From Leptospira jelokensis (GTDB lineage: Bacteria; Spirochaetota; Leptospiria; Leptospirales; Leptospiraceae), in NCBI RefSeq assembly GCF_004769635.1, contig NZ_RQGH01000039.1:91847-155846 (forward strand): a stretch of 64,000 nt of DNA, in the 5' to 3' direction. Positions 28,778-38,587 of the stretch are shown here, in pieces. The first letter of the stretch is position 1. The number at the start of each line of letters is the position of its first letter. The translations under genes and the position numbers were made by a program. The notes beneath the pieces were generated by a model. The model was not told the DNA's origin. It worked only from the letters and a program-made list of their open reading frames with translations, and searched no databases.

Positions 28778-30100
28778 ATGTATTTACCGAAGTATTTTTA
28801 CAAACTAAAATGGTTTGTGTTTTTGGTATGTTTCATTTTTGTATTTTCGACAAAAACAAACTCGAATGATACAAATTTAAAATGCCAAAATTCAAACTCG
28901 ATCTTTGAATTGAGTTTATGTATTGTTAAACGCCATCCAGATTATCGATTAGAGGAAATCAAACTCAAAGAAATTTCTGGAAGGAAAAAAATAGCATCCT
29001 ACTATTTTCCTTCAAATCCCACATTCTCTGGTTATTTGGCAAATAGAAGTGTAGAATCATCGAATCAATTTTTGGGTTCCAGTGTTAGTTCGGCCAACAA
29101 TTTCCAAGTAATGGTAAACCAAGAGATTTTTACCAATGGAAAACGAGAAATTGCCATTCAAATTGCTGATGAAGAGTTTAGGTCTCAAGTTTTTCGTTTA
29201 GAATCCATCAAACGAATTTTAGAATTTGAAGCGCTCAAAAAACTAACTAGGTACCGTTATCTGTATTTAGAAAAAGAAAATAGTAACAATAGTTTACAGT
29301 TAGTAAAAGAATTAAAAAAAATTTCCAAAGCACGTATCAATGAAGGATTATCCCCTGGGATCGATGAATCCCTTTCTGAATCAGAGGAAATTCGAATTTT
29401 TAAGTTATGGAACCAAACACACAGGTCATTCGAAAATGCAAAATCTGAATTAGAAGTTTTACTGGGAGAGACAATCGAATTTAACGAGGATACTGCAATC
29501 CATTGGAAAATCCCCACAGACCTACCGAAAGAAAAATCAGATTTGGTAAAAATCGCATTCCAATCTAGACCAGAAATTTTTTTAACAGAAAAAGAAATCG
29601 AACTAGCTTTGTTAAGGCATAATGAAGTTCGGAAACAAAAGATTCCTAATGTTAGTTTAGGTGCTTTTGCACAAAATGATGGATTCAACGAACGTGTGGT
29701 AGGTGGAATGTTAACCCTGCCACTTGTAATTTGGCGGGATTATGAAGGAGAATCGATGGTCTCTGCATCCAAAATTGAATCATCGAAGGAACTTAAAGAA
29801 TCAGTTTCAAGAAATGTCAAACAAGAGGTTTTGTTTGCCCTCACAAATTATCTTACTCTCTCGGAAGAAATTCAATTGTATGATGAAAAAAAAATGCAAA
29901 GAGCAGAGTTTGATTTAAAAAACCTTCAAGAAGCCATTCAATTTGGAAAAATCAAAATCATCGATGCCATTAACCACCAAAGAATTCTGCTTCAAACAAA
30001 ATTAAACTATCTCAATACAAAATCAGAATATGAAATTTCACAAATCGAACTCATTCGCGTACTCGGTTTGCCAACCCATTCAATGGAAATCCAAAAATGA
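28778..30100 (+). CDS. czcC: TolC-like outer-membrane efflux protein (CzcC type)
   Basis: This protein forms the outer-membrane channel of a tripartite efflux pump. The 440-residue product has a signal peptide (FVFLVCFIFVFSTKTN), long helical coiled segments (LEFEALKKLTRYRYLYLEKE and a matching second set) and the PNVSLGAFAQNDG strand region of TolC folds. The length is usual for CzcC. The start is supported by GGGAGGG six bases upstream. It overlaps the adaptor gene by four bases. The substrate class is taken from the pump gene that follows. Confidence 0.88.
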   Translation: MYLPKYFYKLKWFVFLVCFIFVFSTKTNSNDTNLKCQNSNSIFELSLCIVKRHPDYRLEEIKLKEISGRKKIASYYFPSNPTFSGYLANRSVESSNQFLGSSVSSANNFQVMVNQEIFTNGKREIAIQIADEEFRSQVFRLESIKRILEFEALKKLTRYRYLYLEKENSNNSLQLVKELKKISKARINEGLSPGIDESLSESEEIRIFKLWNQTHRSFENAKSELEVLLGETIEFNEDTAIHWKIPTDLPKEKSDLVKIAFQSRPEIFLTEKEIELALLRHNEVRKQKIPNVSLGAFAQNDGFNERVVGGMLTLPLVIWRDYEGESMVSASKIESSKELKESVSRNVKQEVLFALTNYLTLSEEIQLYDEKKMQRAEFDLKNLQEAIQFGKIKIIDAINHQRILLQTKLNYLNTKSEYEISQIELIRVLGLPTHSMEIQK

Positions 30101-31236
30101 ATCGTAACACAAAACTTTTATTCGCATCCATCATCCTTATCCTATTTGCATTCTATTTTTGGTACTCACAAAAACCAAATACAACTGGATCAGAAAACCA
30201 AACCGCCAAGGACTTACTTGAAATTAGTACCGAACAAAGGAATGAAATCAAAATTGAAACACAAGTTATGGAACTTAGTCCCATCCATACGCAAATAGAA
30301 CTCTTAGGTGAAACAGAAGCTGTCCCTGACCAAATCATGGATGTACCTGCAAGAATTTCAGGCAGAGTGACGTCGGTTCATTTTGTGGAAGGAGATACCA
30401 TCACAAAAGGACAAAAATTAGCCACCATTGACTCTCCAGAACTCGCAAAACTTCGATCCAATTATCTTGTTGCAAATTCAAAATTCCATGCCGCTGAACA
30501 AAATTTAACACGAATTAGTTCTCTCGTAAAAATAAATTTGGCAGCAAAACAAGAACAAATTGATGCTGAAGCAAATTTACGTGTCATTGAATCAGAAAAA
30601 AATTCTGCGGAAGAATCCTTACGTGCAAACGGATTACCGATAAACAATATATCGTCAGGACAATACATTGTTTATGCACCTAAATCAGGTTTGGCGCTCT
30701 CTCGGAATGCAATTCCAGGGTCCATCATCAATGGAAATCAAATTTTGACAACCATTGCAAATCTAAATGATTTATGGTTCCAAGCAAAAATTTATGAAAA
30801 TGATTTACAGTATTTATCAGAGGGACTCACTGCAAATGTCTTACTGAACGCATACCCTGAACTCAGCTTCCCAGGAAAATTGGAACATATCGGAGAAAAA
30901 GTAGACCCAGAATCACGTACAGTTCATGCGCGAGTTGTTTTCAAAAATCAAAATCGAAAAGCAAAGATTGGATTATTTGGCAAAGCAATTTTAAAGGTCA
31001 ATGAACGAAAGAGTTTCCAATTGCCAGAACATAGCATCCAATCCTACCAAAACCGAAAGTTTATCTTTCTCGAAGGTAAAAAAAACGAATTCCATTGGGT
31101 AGAAGTGGTAACGGGCATTACATCCAATCAAAAAACAGAAATATTACAAGGGGTTAAGGAAGGTGATCGAGTTGTCACAAAAGGTGCTTTTGAATTAAAG
31201 GCAATTTTATTCAAAGATACGTTTGGAGGAGAATGA
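30097..31236 (+). CDS. czcB: RND efflux periplasmic adaptor (CzcB type)
   Basis: This membrane-fusion protein joins the inner-membrane pump to the outer channel. The 379-residue product has an N-terminal anchor (LLFASIILILFAFYFWYS), then the barrel-sandwich domain (PARISGRVTSVHFVEGDTI and the partner IVYAPKSGLALSRNAIPG), a short helical hairpin, a beta-barrel and a membrane-proximal domain (LQGVKEGDRVVTKGAFELKA). There is no extra N-terminal metal-binding His motif. The stop is one base before the pump's ATG. Confidence 0.9.
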   Translation: MNRNTKLLFASIILILFAFYFWYSQKPNTTGSENQTAKDLLEISTEQRNEIKIETQVMELSPIHTQIELLGETEAVPDQIMDVPARISGRVTSVHFVEGDTITKGQKLATIDSPELAKLRSNYLVANSKFHAAEQNLTRISSLVKINLAAKQEQIDAEANLRVIESEKNSAEESLRANGLPINNISSGQYIVYAPKSGLALSRNAIPGSIINGNQILTTIANLNDLWFQAKIYENDLQYLSEGLTANVLLNAYPELSFPGKLEHIGEKVDPESRTVHARVVFKNQNRKAKIGLFGKAILKVNERKSFQLPEHSIQSYQNRKFIFLEGKKNEFHWVEVVTGITSNQKTEILQGVKEGDRVVTKGAFELKAILFKDTFGGE

Positions 31237-31237
31237 T

Positions 31238-34200
31238 ATGGAATTTTTAACTAAAATTGTTTATTTTTCTCTTCATAACAGACTTCTCATTGTATTACTT
31301 ACTACATTACTTGCATTAGGTGGATTTTATTCTTTAAAAAATTTGAAGGTTGATGCAGTACCTGATATCACGAATGTCCAAGTCCAAGTCATCACAACTT
31401 CCCCATCACTTTCGACATTGGAAATTGAGCAATACATCACACTTCCAGTAGAACGAGCACTCACTGGGATACCCAATTTAGTGGAAATTCGGTCCGTTTC
31501 AAGGTATGGGTTTTCTCTTGTGACTGCCGTTTTTTCCGATGGAACTGATTTATTACAATGTAGACAACTTGTTAGCGAAAAATTGAATGAAGCATCGGAA
31601 AACATACCATCCATCTATGGAAAACCAGTCATTGGGCCCATCACAACGGGATTAGGTGAAGTGTTTCAGTTTACATTGGAAAGTGACTTCCATAACCAAA
31701 TGGAACTCACTACCTATTTGAATTGGGTCATAAATCCGATTTTAAAAACAGTTCCTGGGATTGTAGAAGTTAACAGTTTTGGAGGGAAAACCAAACAATA
31801 CCAAGTGATCGTAGATTCATATAAAGCAGCATCACTTGGGATTTCTTTGGACCAAATTGTATCATCTGTTCAATCGAATAATTTATCGACTGGCAGTGGT
31901 TATATTGAGAGATCAAATGAACAATTGATCATTGGAAGTGATGGACTGTTAAAAACTCTACCGGACTTTGAAAAAATCCAGGTTGGAAAATCAAAAGATG
32001 GATATCCTATTTATTTGAGTACTGTAGCAAAGATTGTAGAAGGGCCAAAACTCAGAAAAGGTGCCGCAACTTCCTCAGGAAACTCAGAAGTAGTTGGTGC
32101 CGTTACATTGATGTTACTCGGTGAGAATTCACTCACGGTTACAAAGTCTGTGAAAGAAAAAATTTCAATGATCGAAAAAACATTACCAGCAGGAATCAAA
32201 ATCAAACCTTACTACGACAGGTCCATTATGGTTTCAAATACGTTAAAAACCATTGTTTGGAATTTATCAGAAGGTGCCTTCCTTGTCATCATCATCTTAT
32301 TTCTTATGATCGGTGACTTCAGGTCGGGTTTGGTCATAGCCTCTGTCATTCCTTTAGCAATGCTTTTTGCGATTTCACTTATGTTTTTACGCGATTTGCC
32401 AGCCAACTTGATGTCCATGGGAGCGATTGACTTTGGATTAATTGTCGATGGAGCCGTAATCCTCATCGAAAATTCTCATCGAAGGATTGGTTTAAAAGTA
32501 AAAGAACTCAAACGCAAACTAAATCCAGATGAAAAAATTGATACTATCTTAAATGCGACAATTGAAGTCAGAAAGGCAACAATATTTGGAGAAATCATCA
32601 TTGCCATCGTTTACATTCCAATCCTTACTTTGAGTGGGACAGAAGGTAAAATGTTTATTCCAATGGCAACCACTGTATTATTTGCTTTGATTGGCTCGTT
32701 TCTTTTGACATTAACCATTATACCGGTATTAGCGTCCTTTTTCTTACATGCAGATGTAAAAGAAGATCATAAAACAGTTTTATTCCAAAAGATAGAAGAT
32801 TGGTACATTCCAAAACTAAAGTTTTGTATGGATCATGGTTCTAATATTATAAAAGGTACGATGATTACTTTTATAATTTCAATCATACTCTTCTTTCAAT
32901 TAGGTGGTGAGTTTTTACCAAAATTAGATGAAGGAAATTTATTAATTGAAATCAGTCGTTACCCTTCAACCACACTAACTGAATCGTTGGCCTCATCCAA
33001 TAAAATTGAAAAGGCAATTTTACAATCCATTCCAGAAATCACTGAAGTAGTATCAAGAACCGGTTCACCAGAACTTGCTATTGAACCTATGGGAGTCGAA
33101 AAAACAGATATGTATTTAATGATGAAACCAAGGTCTGAATGGGAACAGTCAAAATCAGAGATCGAAGAAAAATTGGAAAAAATCATCCAACGAGTGGCTC
33201 CACAAGTGGCCTTTGGTTTATCACAACCCATTGAAATGAGAAATAACGAAATTATGGCAGGAATTCGTGCTGACGTTGGGATTAAAATTTTTGGTGATGA
33301 TTTGGTCCAACTGAAAGCCATAGCAGAAGAAATTTCCTCTAAAATTAAAACCATTGAAGGAGTGGCGGATCTGAGAATTGAGCAGTTGTATGGTTTGGAA
33401 TATTTGCGAATCAAACCTAATCGGGAAAAGTTAGCAAGGTATGATTTGACCATTGAAAAAATCAATCGGATCATTGAATCTCTTTCTTCCGGTGTGCCTG
33501 CAGGTATTGTTTATGAAGGGATGAAACGATTTGAGATTGTCGTAAAAACGGACATTCAATCCAACTCTGAAAAAATCCCAAATGTTCCCGTTCATGTAGG
33601 AGTGAATCAATTTGCACCACTACATGAATTGGCGGAAATCAAAACTGAAGATGGCCCTGTTCAAATTTACCATCAAAATCAAAATCGTTATGCACTGGTT
33701 CAATTTAATATTCGTGGAAGTGATATGGTAAGCACTGTGAACGATGTCAAAAAGATATTAAATGAAAAAATCAAATACCCAGATGGATACAACTATGAAC
33801 TCGGTGGTGAATTTCAAAAATTTGAATCCGCCACAAATACACTGTTAGTTGTTGTACCCATCACACTTCTGATCATATTTTTGCTTTTATACTTTGCATT
33901 TCAGGAAATGTTTCCAGCTTTTATAATTTTTTTAAATGTTCCTTTTGCAATTACGGGAGGAATTTTTGCATTATACCTGAGGAATTTACCATTTAGCATT
34001 TCCGCCGGTGTAGGATTCATTGCATTGTTTGGAATTGCTGTCTTAAATGGACTTGTATTGATCAGCTTTATCAAGTCAATGGAAGGTAAAGGAAAAGTTC
34101 TTATGGAAGCGATACGAGATGCCGCTGTTTCACGATTAAGACCTGTTCTGACAACTGCACTACTAGCTTCTATTGGTTTTATTCCTATGGCGATTAGCAC

Positions 34201-34348
34201 TTCCCCAGGTGCAGAAGTCCAACGACCACTCGCAACAGTTGTGATCGGAGGGTTAATCACTGCGAGTGCATTAACCCTCTTTGTTTTACCAATTGTCTAT
34301 TTAAAGTTTTTTGCGAAAAAGTCCTTCATGCTTTCAAAAGAAGCATAA
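31238..34348 (+). CDS. czcA: Heavy-metal RND efflux pump (CzcA type)
   Basis: This proton-driven inner-membrane pump exports divalent metals through the tripartite complex. The product of about 1036 residues has the twelve-helix RND plan with two large periplasmic loops. The transmembrane-4 motif DFGLIVDGAVILIEN is the form seen in pumps for Co, Zn, Cd or Ni and not in the CusA group for Cu(I) and Ag(I), so a divalent substrate is likely. An upstream TTG at 31223 is in frame, but GGAGGA at 31225-31230 sits seven bases before the ATG at 31238, which decides the start. The last 52 bases overlap the opposing hydrolase gene. Confidence 0.93.
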   Translation: MEFLTKIVYFSLHNRLLIVLLTTLLALGGFYSLKNLKVDAVPDITNVQVQVITTSPSLSTLEIEQYITLPVERALTGIPNLVEIRSVSRYGFSLVTAVFSDGTDLLQCRQLVSEKLNEASENIPSIYGKPVIGPITTGLGEVFQFTLESDFHNQMELTTYLNWVINPILKTVPGIVEVNSFGGKTKQYQVIVDSYKAASLGISLDQIVSSVQSNNLSTGSGYIERSNEQLIIGSDGLLKTLPDFEKIQVGKSKDGYPIYLSTVAKIVEGPKLRKGAATSSGNSEVVGAVTLMLLGENSLTVTKSVKEKISMIEKTLPAGIKIKPYYDRSIMVSNTLKTIVWNLSEGAFLVIIILFLMIGDFRSGLVIASVIPLAMLFAISLMFLRDLPANLMSMGAIDFGLIVDGAVILIENSHRRIGLKVKELKRKLNPDEKIDTILNATIEVRKATIFGEIIIAIVYIPILTLSGTEGKMFIPMATTVLFALIGSFLLTLTIIPVLASFFLHADVKEDHKTVLFQKIEDWYIPKLKFCMDHGSNIIKGTMITFIISIILFFQLGGEFLPKLDEGNLLIEISRYPSTTLTESLASSNKIEKAILQSIPEITEVVSRTGSPELAIEPMGVEKTDMYLMMKPRSEWEQSKSEIEEKLEKIIQRVAPQVAFGLSQPIEMRNNEIMAGIRADVGIKIFGDDLVQLKAIAEEISSKIKTIEGVADLRIEQLYGLEYLRIKPNREKLARYDLTIEKINRIIESLSSGVPAGIVYEGMKRFEIVVKTDIQSNSEKIPNVPVHVGVNQFAPLHELAEIKTEDGPVQIYHQNQNRYALVQFNIRGSDMVSTVNDVKKILNEKIKYPDGYNYELGGEFQKFESATNTLLVVVPITLLIIFLLLYFAFQEMFPAFIIFLNVPFAITGGIFALYLRNLPFSISAGVGFIALFGIAVLNGLVLISFIKSMEGKGKVLMEAIRDAAVSRLRPVLTTALLASIGFIPMAISTSPGAEVQRPLATVVIGGLITASALTLFVLPIVYLKFFAKKSFMLSKEA

Positions 34349-35103
34349 TCTGCCTTTTCATTGTATGCAAGACCAGGTAATCCATGTTTGTCGGCACCTG
34401 GTCTAGTAAATCCATGTACGGCACCTGGATGAGAAACAAATGTGACAGGAGCCTTTGCATCTGCGATTGTTTTCACAAATGTTTCAACAACATTTTTTGG
34501 AATAAAAGGATCATCTGCTCCATGGTGAACCAATACATTCGTTTTGATTTTTTTAACACCTGTGACCAAATTTTTACTTCCTAACATCCCATGGAAGGAA
34601 ACCACTCCACCCTTCAAATCAGCTCCATCTAATGCGAGTTCAATGACTCCTCCACCACCAAAACAATAACCGATAGCACCGATTTTGTTTGGATCGACAT
34701 TTGGATTGGATTTAAGAATTTCAAGAGCTTTGTATATTTTTTTTAATAAGATTTTTGGATCCCCATTGGCACTAGACAATTTTCCAGCTTCGACATGGTC
34801 TTTGGCTAAAATGCCTTTTCCATAAACATCCATCACGAATGCCACATAACCTAAATCAGCCAATTGTTTTGCCCGTTGTTTGGGATAATCATTCACACCC
34901 CACCATTCGTGGATCACAAGCACACCTGGACGTTTTCCAGTAATACTAGAATCCATTGCCAAAAAACCTTCGTATGTTTTGCCATCCAGTTTGTACTCTA
35001 AGGCATTCCCAGTTACCGTTGGTTTGACAGGTTGTTCTGCCGTTGGCAACGAACTACACTGCAACAAAAGAAACGATGTGACGACTACGAACAAATGTTT
35101 CAT
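34297..35103 (-). CDS. Dienelactone-hydrolase-family lipoprotein
   Basis: The 268-residue alpha/beta-hydrolase has a lipoprotein signal (FVVVTSFLLLQC, lipid Cys at residue 16). All three catalytic residues are visible: the nucleophile Cys in GYCFGGG, Asp in HHGADDPF and His in AVHGFTRPG. The front also has the family's VIHEWWGVN. The natural substrate is unknown and may be an ester or lactone in the periplasm, where most relatives are cytoplasmic. It faces czcA and overlaps its 3' end by 52 bases, so the two transcripts are antisense at their ends. Confidence 0.88.
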   Translation of the reverse strand: MKHLFVVVTSFLLLQCSSLPTAEQPVKPTVTGNALEYKLDGKTYEGFLAMDSSITGKRPGVLVIHEWWGVNDYPKQRAKQLADLGYVAFVMDVYGKGILAKDHVEAGKLSSANGDPKILLKKIYKALEILKSNPNVDPNKIGAIGYCFGGGGVIELALDGADLKGGVVSFHGMLGSKNLVTGVKKIKTNVLVHHGADDPFIPKNVVETFVKTIADAKAPVTFVSHPGAVHGFTRPGADKHGLPGLAYNEKADYASFESMKDFFAKNFK

Positions 35104-35543
35104 ATCTCTCCTTTTGGAAGTTTTGAAACTCTCCTGAAGTTTTCAAAGATCCCAATCAAAACTTAGAATTAAAAAAACAGTTAGAAAATACAAAAAAACT
35201 CTCGTTCACGATATTTTTTCTATGCTTTGGCATTTGAATTGAAATGAATCTTTCCATTCCCTTGGCCCATGTCGTTTCGTTCTCCAATGGAATGTTCTAA
35301 TACCGAATGGATTTTTTTCCTTTGCAAGGAATGAAAATCCAATTGGTTTTACCGTTTGTAACAACAAGTTGATGGTTTTTAAAACAGTGGACTTTTTTAC
35401 AAATAGACCGAACAGTCTTCATTCTAAAACCAAAAGTATACCGATCGTTTCACTTTTCCCAAAAATTTAATAATTTATAAACTGAATTTTTTTTTGATCG
35501 CAAGAGAATGTTGAATATTATCTTTTTATCCTAGGGAACGAAC
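35104..35543. other. AT-rich divergent intergenic region
   Basis: This 440-base gap lies between the leftward hydrolase gene and the rightward acyl-CoA dehydrogenase gene and must carry both promoters. It is AT-rich with many A and T runs. A short inverted word (GACCGAACAGTC at about 35406-35417) is the only candidate operator I could see, and its arms are only three bases. No open frame of note and no structured RNA was found. Confidence 0.5.
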
Positions 35544-37256
35544 ATGATCCAAAACAATTACTTTCTTACAAACGAAGACTTAAGAGAACATTTTTATGAA
35601 TTAATCGATTGGAATGAGATCGTTCCTATATACGAAAACAATTTTTCAGACTCAAAATTATACGAATCTACACAAAATCCCAAATTAGAAATGGCGCCAA
35701 CTAACCCAGATGAGGCTATTTCTTATTATGAAGAAATATTAAAATCCTGTGGTGAAATCAGTGGGATGTATGTTTCGCAAGTTGCTTCTGTAGTGGATAC
35801 CAAAGGATTAAAATTTGAAAATGGAGATGTTGTCCATCCACAAGAAATGGTTGATGTCATCCAAATGTACCATGATGCCGGGCTTGGACCTGCTGCGTTT
35901 AAAAGAAAGTATGGTGGACTTGGTGTGCCAAGTATCATCAAAGCGATGATTGCAGAACTTATGTATCGATCAGATAGTTCCATTACCATCGCTGTAGGCA
36001 GCATGGGACTTGCGGCTATTTTAGAAGTTTGTGCTTCTGAAGAGATGAAAAACGAATGGATACCAAAATTGATATCAGGAAATTATACGGTCACCATGGG
36101 ACTGTCAGAACCAGATTTTGGATCCGACTTACCGAATATCACAACAAAAGCCATTCAAAAAGATGATGGCTGGTATTTAACAGGTACCAAACGGTTTCAA
36201 ACTGTTGCATGTGGGGTGAATGGAGGCCCAGGAATCACTCTTACATTAGCAAGGACTGGATCTTTGGAAAGTGGAGCCAGAGGATTATCTTTTTTTATCG
36301 TTGAGAACAAAAACTATGTGATCCAAGGGATTGAAAAAAAACTTGGCATCAAAGCTTCTGCAACATGTGAAACAGTTTTTGAAAATAGCAAAGGTTATCT
36401 GGTTGGCAAAGAAGGTTTTGGACTTGTTAAGTATGTCATGGGAATGTTAAACGGTGCAAGGTTAAGTGTTTCCTCCCAAGGAACAGGTATTGTGACCGCA
36501 GCATACGAAGAGGCCTTAAAGTATGCAAAAGAAAGGTTCCAATTCGGAAAACCTATTTATGAAATCCCTGCTGTCAAAAAATTATTAGATCGTATGGAAA
36601 GGGAATTGGCTGGTATGCGTTGCCTAATGGTAGAAGCAGCATACTCCGTTGATAAATACTATTGGTATGAAGATGGAAGAGAAGTTACGGCAGAAGAAAA
36701 CAAAACAGCAAAGTTTTGGGAAAAAGTAGCAAATACCCTAACCCCGATTTCAAAATATTACAATTCAGAAATGTGTAATGATTTAGTGTATGATGGTTTA
36801 CAGGTATTAGGTGGTGCAGGTTATACAGAGGATTATGATTTGTCTAGGTTGTATCGAGATGCAAGGATCACGAATATCTATGATGGGACCACACAAATTC
36901 AGGTCAATGCCGCCATTGGAGGAATTACTTCTGGTATGACCCAAACTGGTACTTTTCGCGCTTATTTAGATCATTTGGCAAAAGGTTCAGAATCAAATCA
37001 ATGTTTAACAGAAATTCGATCTGTATTCGAATCGATTGTGGAAACATACAAATCAATTCCAGACCAAAATACAAAAGAATCATTTAGTTTTGAAGTTGTG
37101 GAATCTGCTGCAAGGTTAGTGGTAGGACTTTTACTGGAAAGGAGCAAAAACAAATCCAAATCAAGGAAAGAACTTAGGACAAAGTGGTGTAAAGAATTTC
37201 ACGTTGATAGTTTGGGAATTCTAACGGCAAATCATATCAAACTAAAGTCAGCATAA
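35544..37256 (+). CDS. Acyl-CoA dehydrogenase
   Basis: This flavoprotein catalyses the first step of fatty-acid beta-oxidation, passing electrons to ETF. The 570-residue protein has the family core: YTVTMGLSEPDFGSDL (FAD and substrate binding), WYLTGTKRF, ERFQFGKPI and QVLGGAGYTEDYDLSRLYRDA. The usual catalytic glutamate motif YEGT reads YDGTTQI here, so aspartate would be the base or the catalytic residue lies elsewhere, as in some longer-chain relatives. The C-terminal extension of about 100 residues makes it longer than the common 380-400. The substrate is probably a long-chain acyl-CoA. Confidence 0.88.
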   Translation: MIQNNYFLTNEDLREHFYELIDWNEIVPIYENNFSDSKLYESTQNPKLEMAPTNPDEAISYYEEILKSCGEISGMYVSQVASVVDTKGLKFENGDVVHPQEMVDVIQMYHDAGLGPAAFKRKYGGLGVPSIIKAMIAELMYRSDSSITIAVGSMGLAAILEVCASEEMKNEWIPKLISGNYTVTMGLSEPDFGSDLPNITTKAIQKDDGWYLTGTKRFQTVACGVNGGPGITLTLARTGSLESGARGLSFFIVENKNYVIQGIEKKLGIKASATCETVFENSKGYLVGKEGFGLVKYVMGMLNGARLSVSSQGTGIVTAAYEEALKYAKERFQFGKPIYEIPAVKKLLDRMERELAGMRCLMVEAAYSVDKYYWYEDGREVTAEENKTAKFWEKVANTLTPISKYYNSEMCNDLVYDGLQVLGGAGYTEDYDLSRLYRDARITNIYDGTTQIQVNAAIGGITSGMTQTGTFRAYLDHLAKGSESNQCLTEIRSVFESIVETYKSIPDQNTKESFSFEVVESAARLVVGLLLERSKNKSKSRKELRTKWCKEFHVDSLGILTANHIKLKSA

Positions 37257-37284
37257 AAAAAAAGGGTCTCTGGTATGAGACCCT
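37255..37284 (-). terminator. Intrinsic terminator of the desaturase gene
   Basis: An 8-base perfect stem (AGGGTCTC at 37263-37270, GAGACCCT at 37277-37284) has a six-base loop. Read leftwards it is followed by nine Ts, the classic intrinsic terminator form. It therefore ends the leftward desaturase transcript, right at the stop codon of the opposing acyl-CoA dehydrogenase gene. Rightwards there is no U-run. Confidence 0.85.
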
Positions 37285-37347
37285 CGAAGGAAAGGAAAGG
37301 GATAAATCTCTTCTATTGCGAGTAGAGGAGATTTCAGTTAGTTCAGG

Positions 37348-38529
37348 TTATGTGATTGATACTGTTTTTTCTTCCGGTGATAAACTTACTTGGAAACTCG
37401 GTTGCGTTAATACAACGGTAGGTTCTAAAAACTTTTTTCTTTTTCCCATAAATTTACTAGCAATATGATCTGGGAAGGAATACGCGATGATACGTTTCCA
37501 AACTGATCCAAATTGTTTCACAAAACTTCCCGTGTTGTAATGTTGGCCATACTTTGCACAAATTTCTTTTAAACGAGGTGCCACTTCACGGTAACGTTTT
37601 GCAGGCATGTCTGGGAACATATGGTGTTCAATTTGATGGCTTAAATGACCTGTCATTGTGTAAAACAAATTGTTTCCATCAAGGTTAGAGGAACCTTTGA
37701 GTTGTCTCAAGTACCACTGAGCTTTTGTTTCCCCAACGATTTCATCCGTTGTAAATGATTCTGCATTCTCTGTGAAATGACCACAAAAGATCACCGCATA
37801 AGTCCAAAGATTACGAATCAAATTTGCCAACATGTTTCCCAAAATGACTTTAGGGAAATTGAGACCAGCAAGTGCTGGGAACAAAATATAATCTTTTAAC
37901 ATCTGCATCTCAATTTTTTTAAAGAAAAGAGCTTTATAATCTTTTAAAGTTTTTTTCTTTCTGAGTTTCTTTGGTGTTTCCAAGTATTCTACTCGGTAAC
38001 CATGTGCGCCAATCCCCCACTGAAAGTTGATCGCTAAAAACAAATTCGTAAACGGTTGTGTTAAGTGTACTGGTTTCCATTTTTGAGCTTCGGTCAAACG
38101 TGTGAAATTGTAACCATAATCATGGTCTTTGTTTAAAACATTTGTATAAGTATGGTGCATGTAATTGTGATAAAATTTCCATTGGTGAGCATTACATACA
38201 ATGTCCCACTCAAAGGTTCTAGAATTAAATCTTGGATCATTCATCCAATCATATTGGCCATGCAAAACATTATGCCCAAGTTCCATATTGTTGATGATTT
38301 TAGAAATCGATAATAATAAAGTTCCTGCTGCAAAAGTAATTGGTTCAAAACTGAAATGAATCAATCCTCGACCTAATACCTCTGTGTACCGATACATTTT
38401 GTAGATAAATCGAATATGGTCTGCGTCTTCTTTTCCAACTTTGGCCATAACTTCTTCACGAAGTGCATCCACTTCTTTGCCAAATGATTCGATTTCTTCT
38501 TTGTTTAATTTTTTGCTAATTGTTCTCAT
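37348..38529 (-). CDS. Membrane fatty-acid desaturase (DesB/DesA3 type)
   Basis: This enzyme puts a cis double bond into acyl chains using O2 and reduced ferredoxin-type electrons. The 393-residue protein has the three histidine boxes: HNVLH at 86-90, HNYMHH at 121-126 and HLSHQIEHH at 295-303. The two pairs of membrane helices lie at the usual spacings. The ATG is preceded by AGGA. The redox partner gene lies upstream on the same strand, 58 bases away, and a FabR/DesT-like regulator faces them. This is the gene order known for an acyl-CoA desaturase and its reductase in Pseudomonas. The substrate is inferred from that analogy. Confidence 0.92.
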   Translation of the reverse strand: MRTISKKLNKEEIESFGKEVDALREEVMAKVGKEDADHIRFIYKMYRYTEVLGRGLIHFSFEPITFAAGTLLLSISKIINNMELGHNVLHGQYDWMNDPRFNSRTFEWDIVCNAHQWKFYHNYMHHTYTNVLNKDHDYGYNFTRLTEAQKWKPVHLTQPFTNLFLAINFQWGIGAHGYRVEYLETPKKLRKKKTLKDYKALFFKKIEMQMLKDYILFPALAGLNFPKVILGNMLANLIRNLWTYAVIFCGHFTENAESFTTDEIVGETKAQWYLRQLKGSSNLDGNNLFYTMTGHLSHQIEHHMFPDMPAKRYREVAPRLKEICAKYGQHYNTGSFVKQFGSVWKRIIAYSFPDHIASKFMGKRKKFLEPTVVLTQPSFQVSLSPEEKTVSIT

Positions 38530-38587
38530 TTTCTTATCCTATGATAATTCCTTTTTTTTCAATCAACTGGTTTGCCTTGCCACCAAT

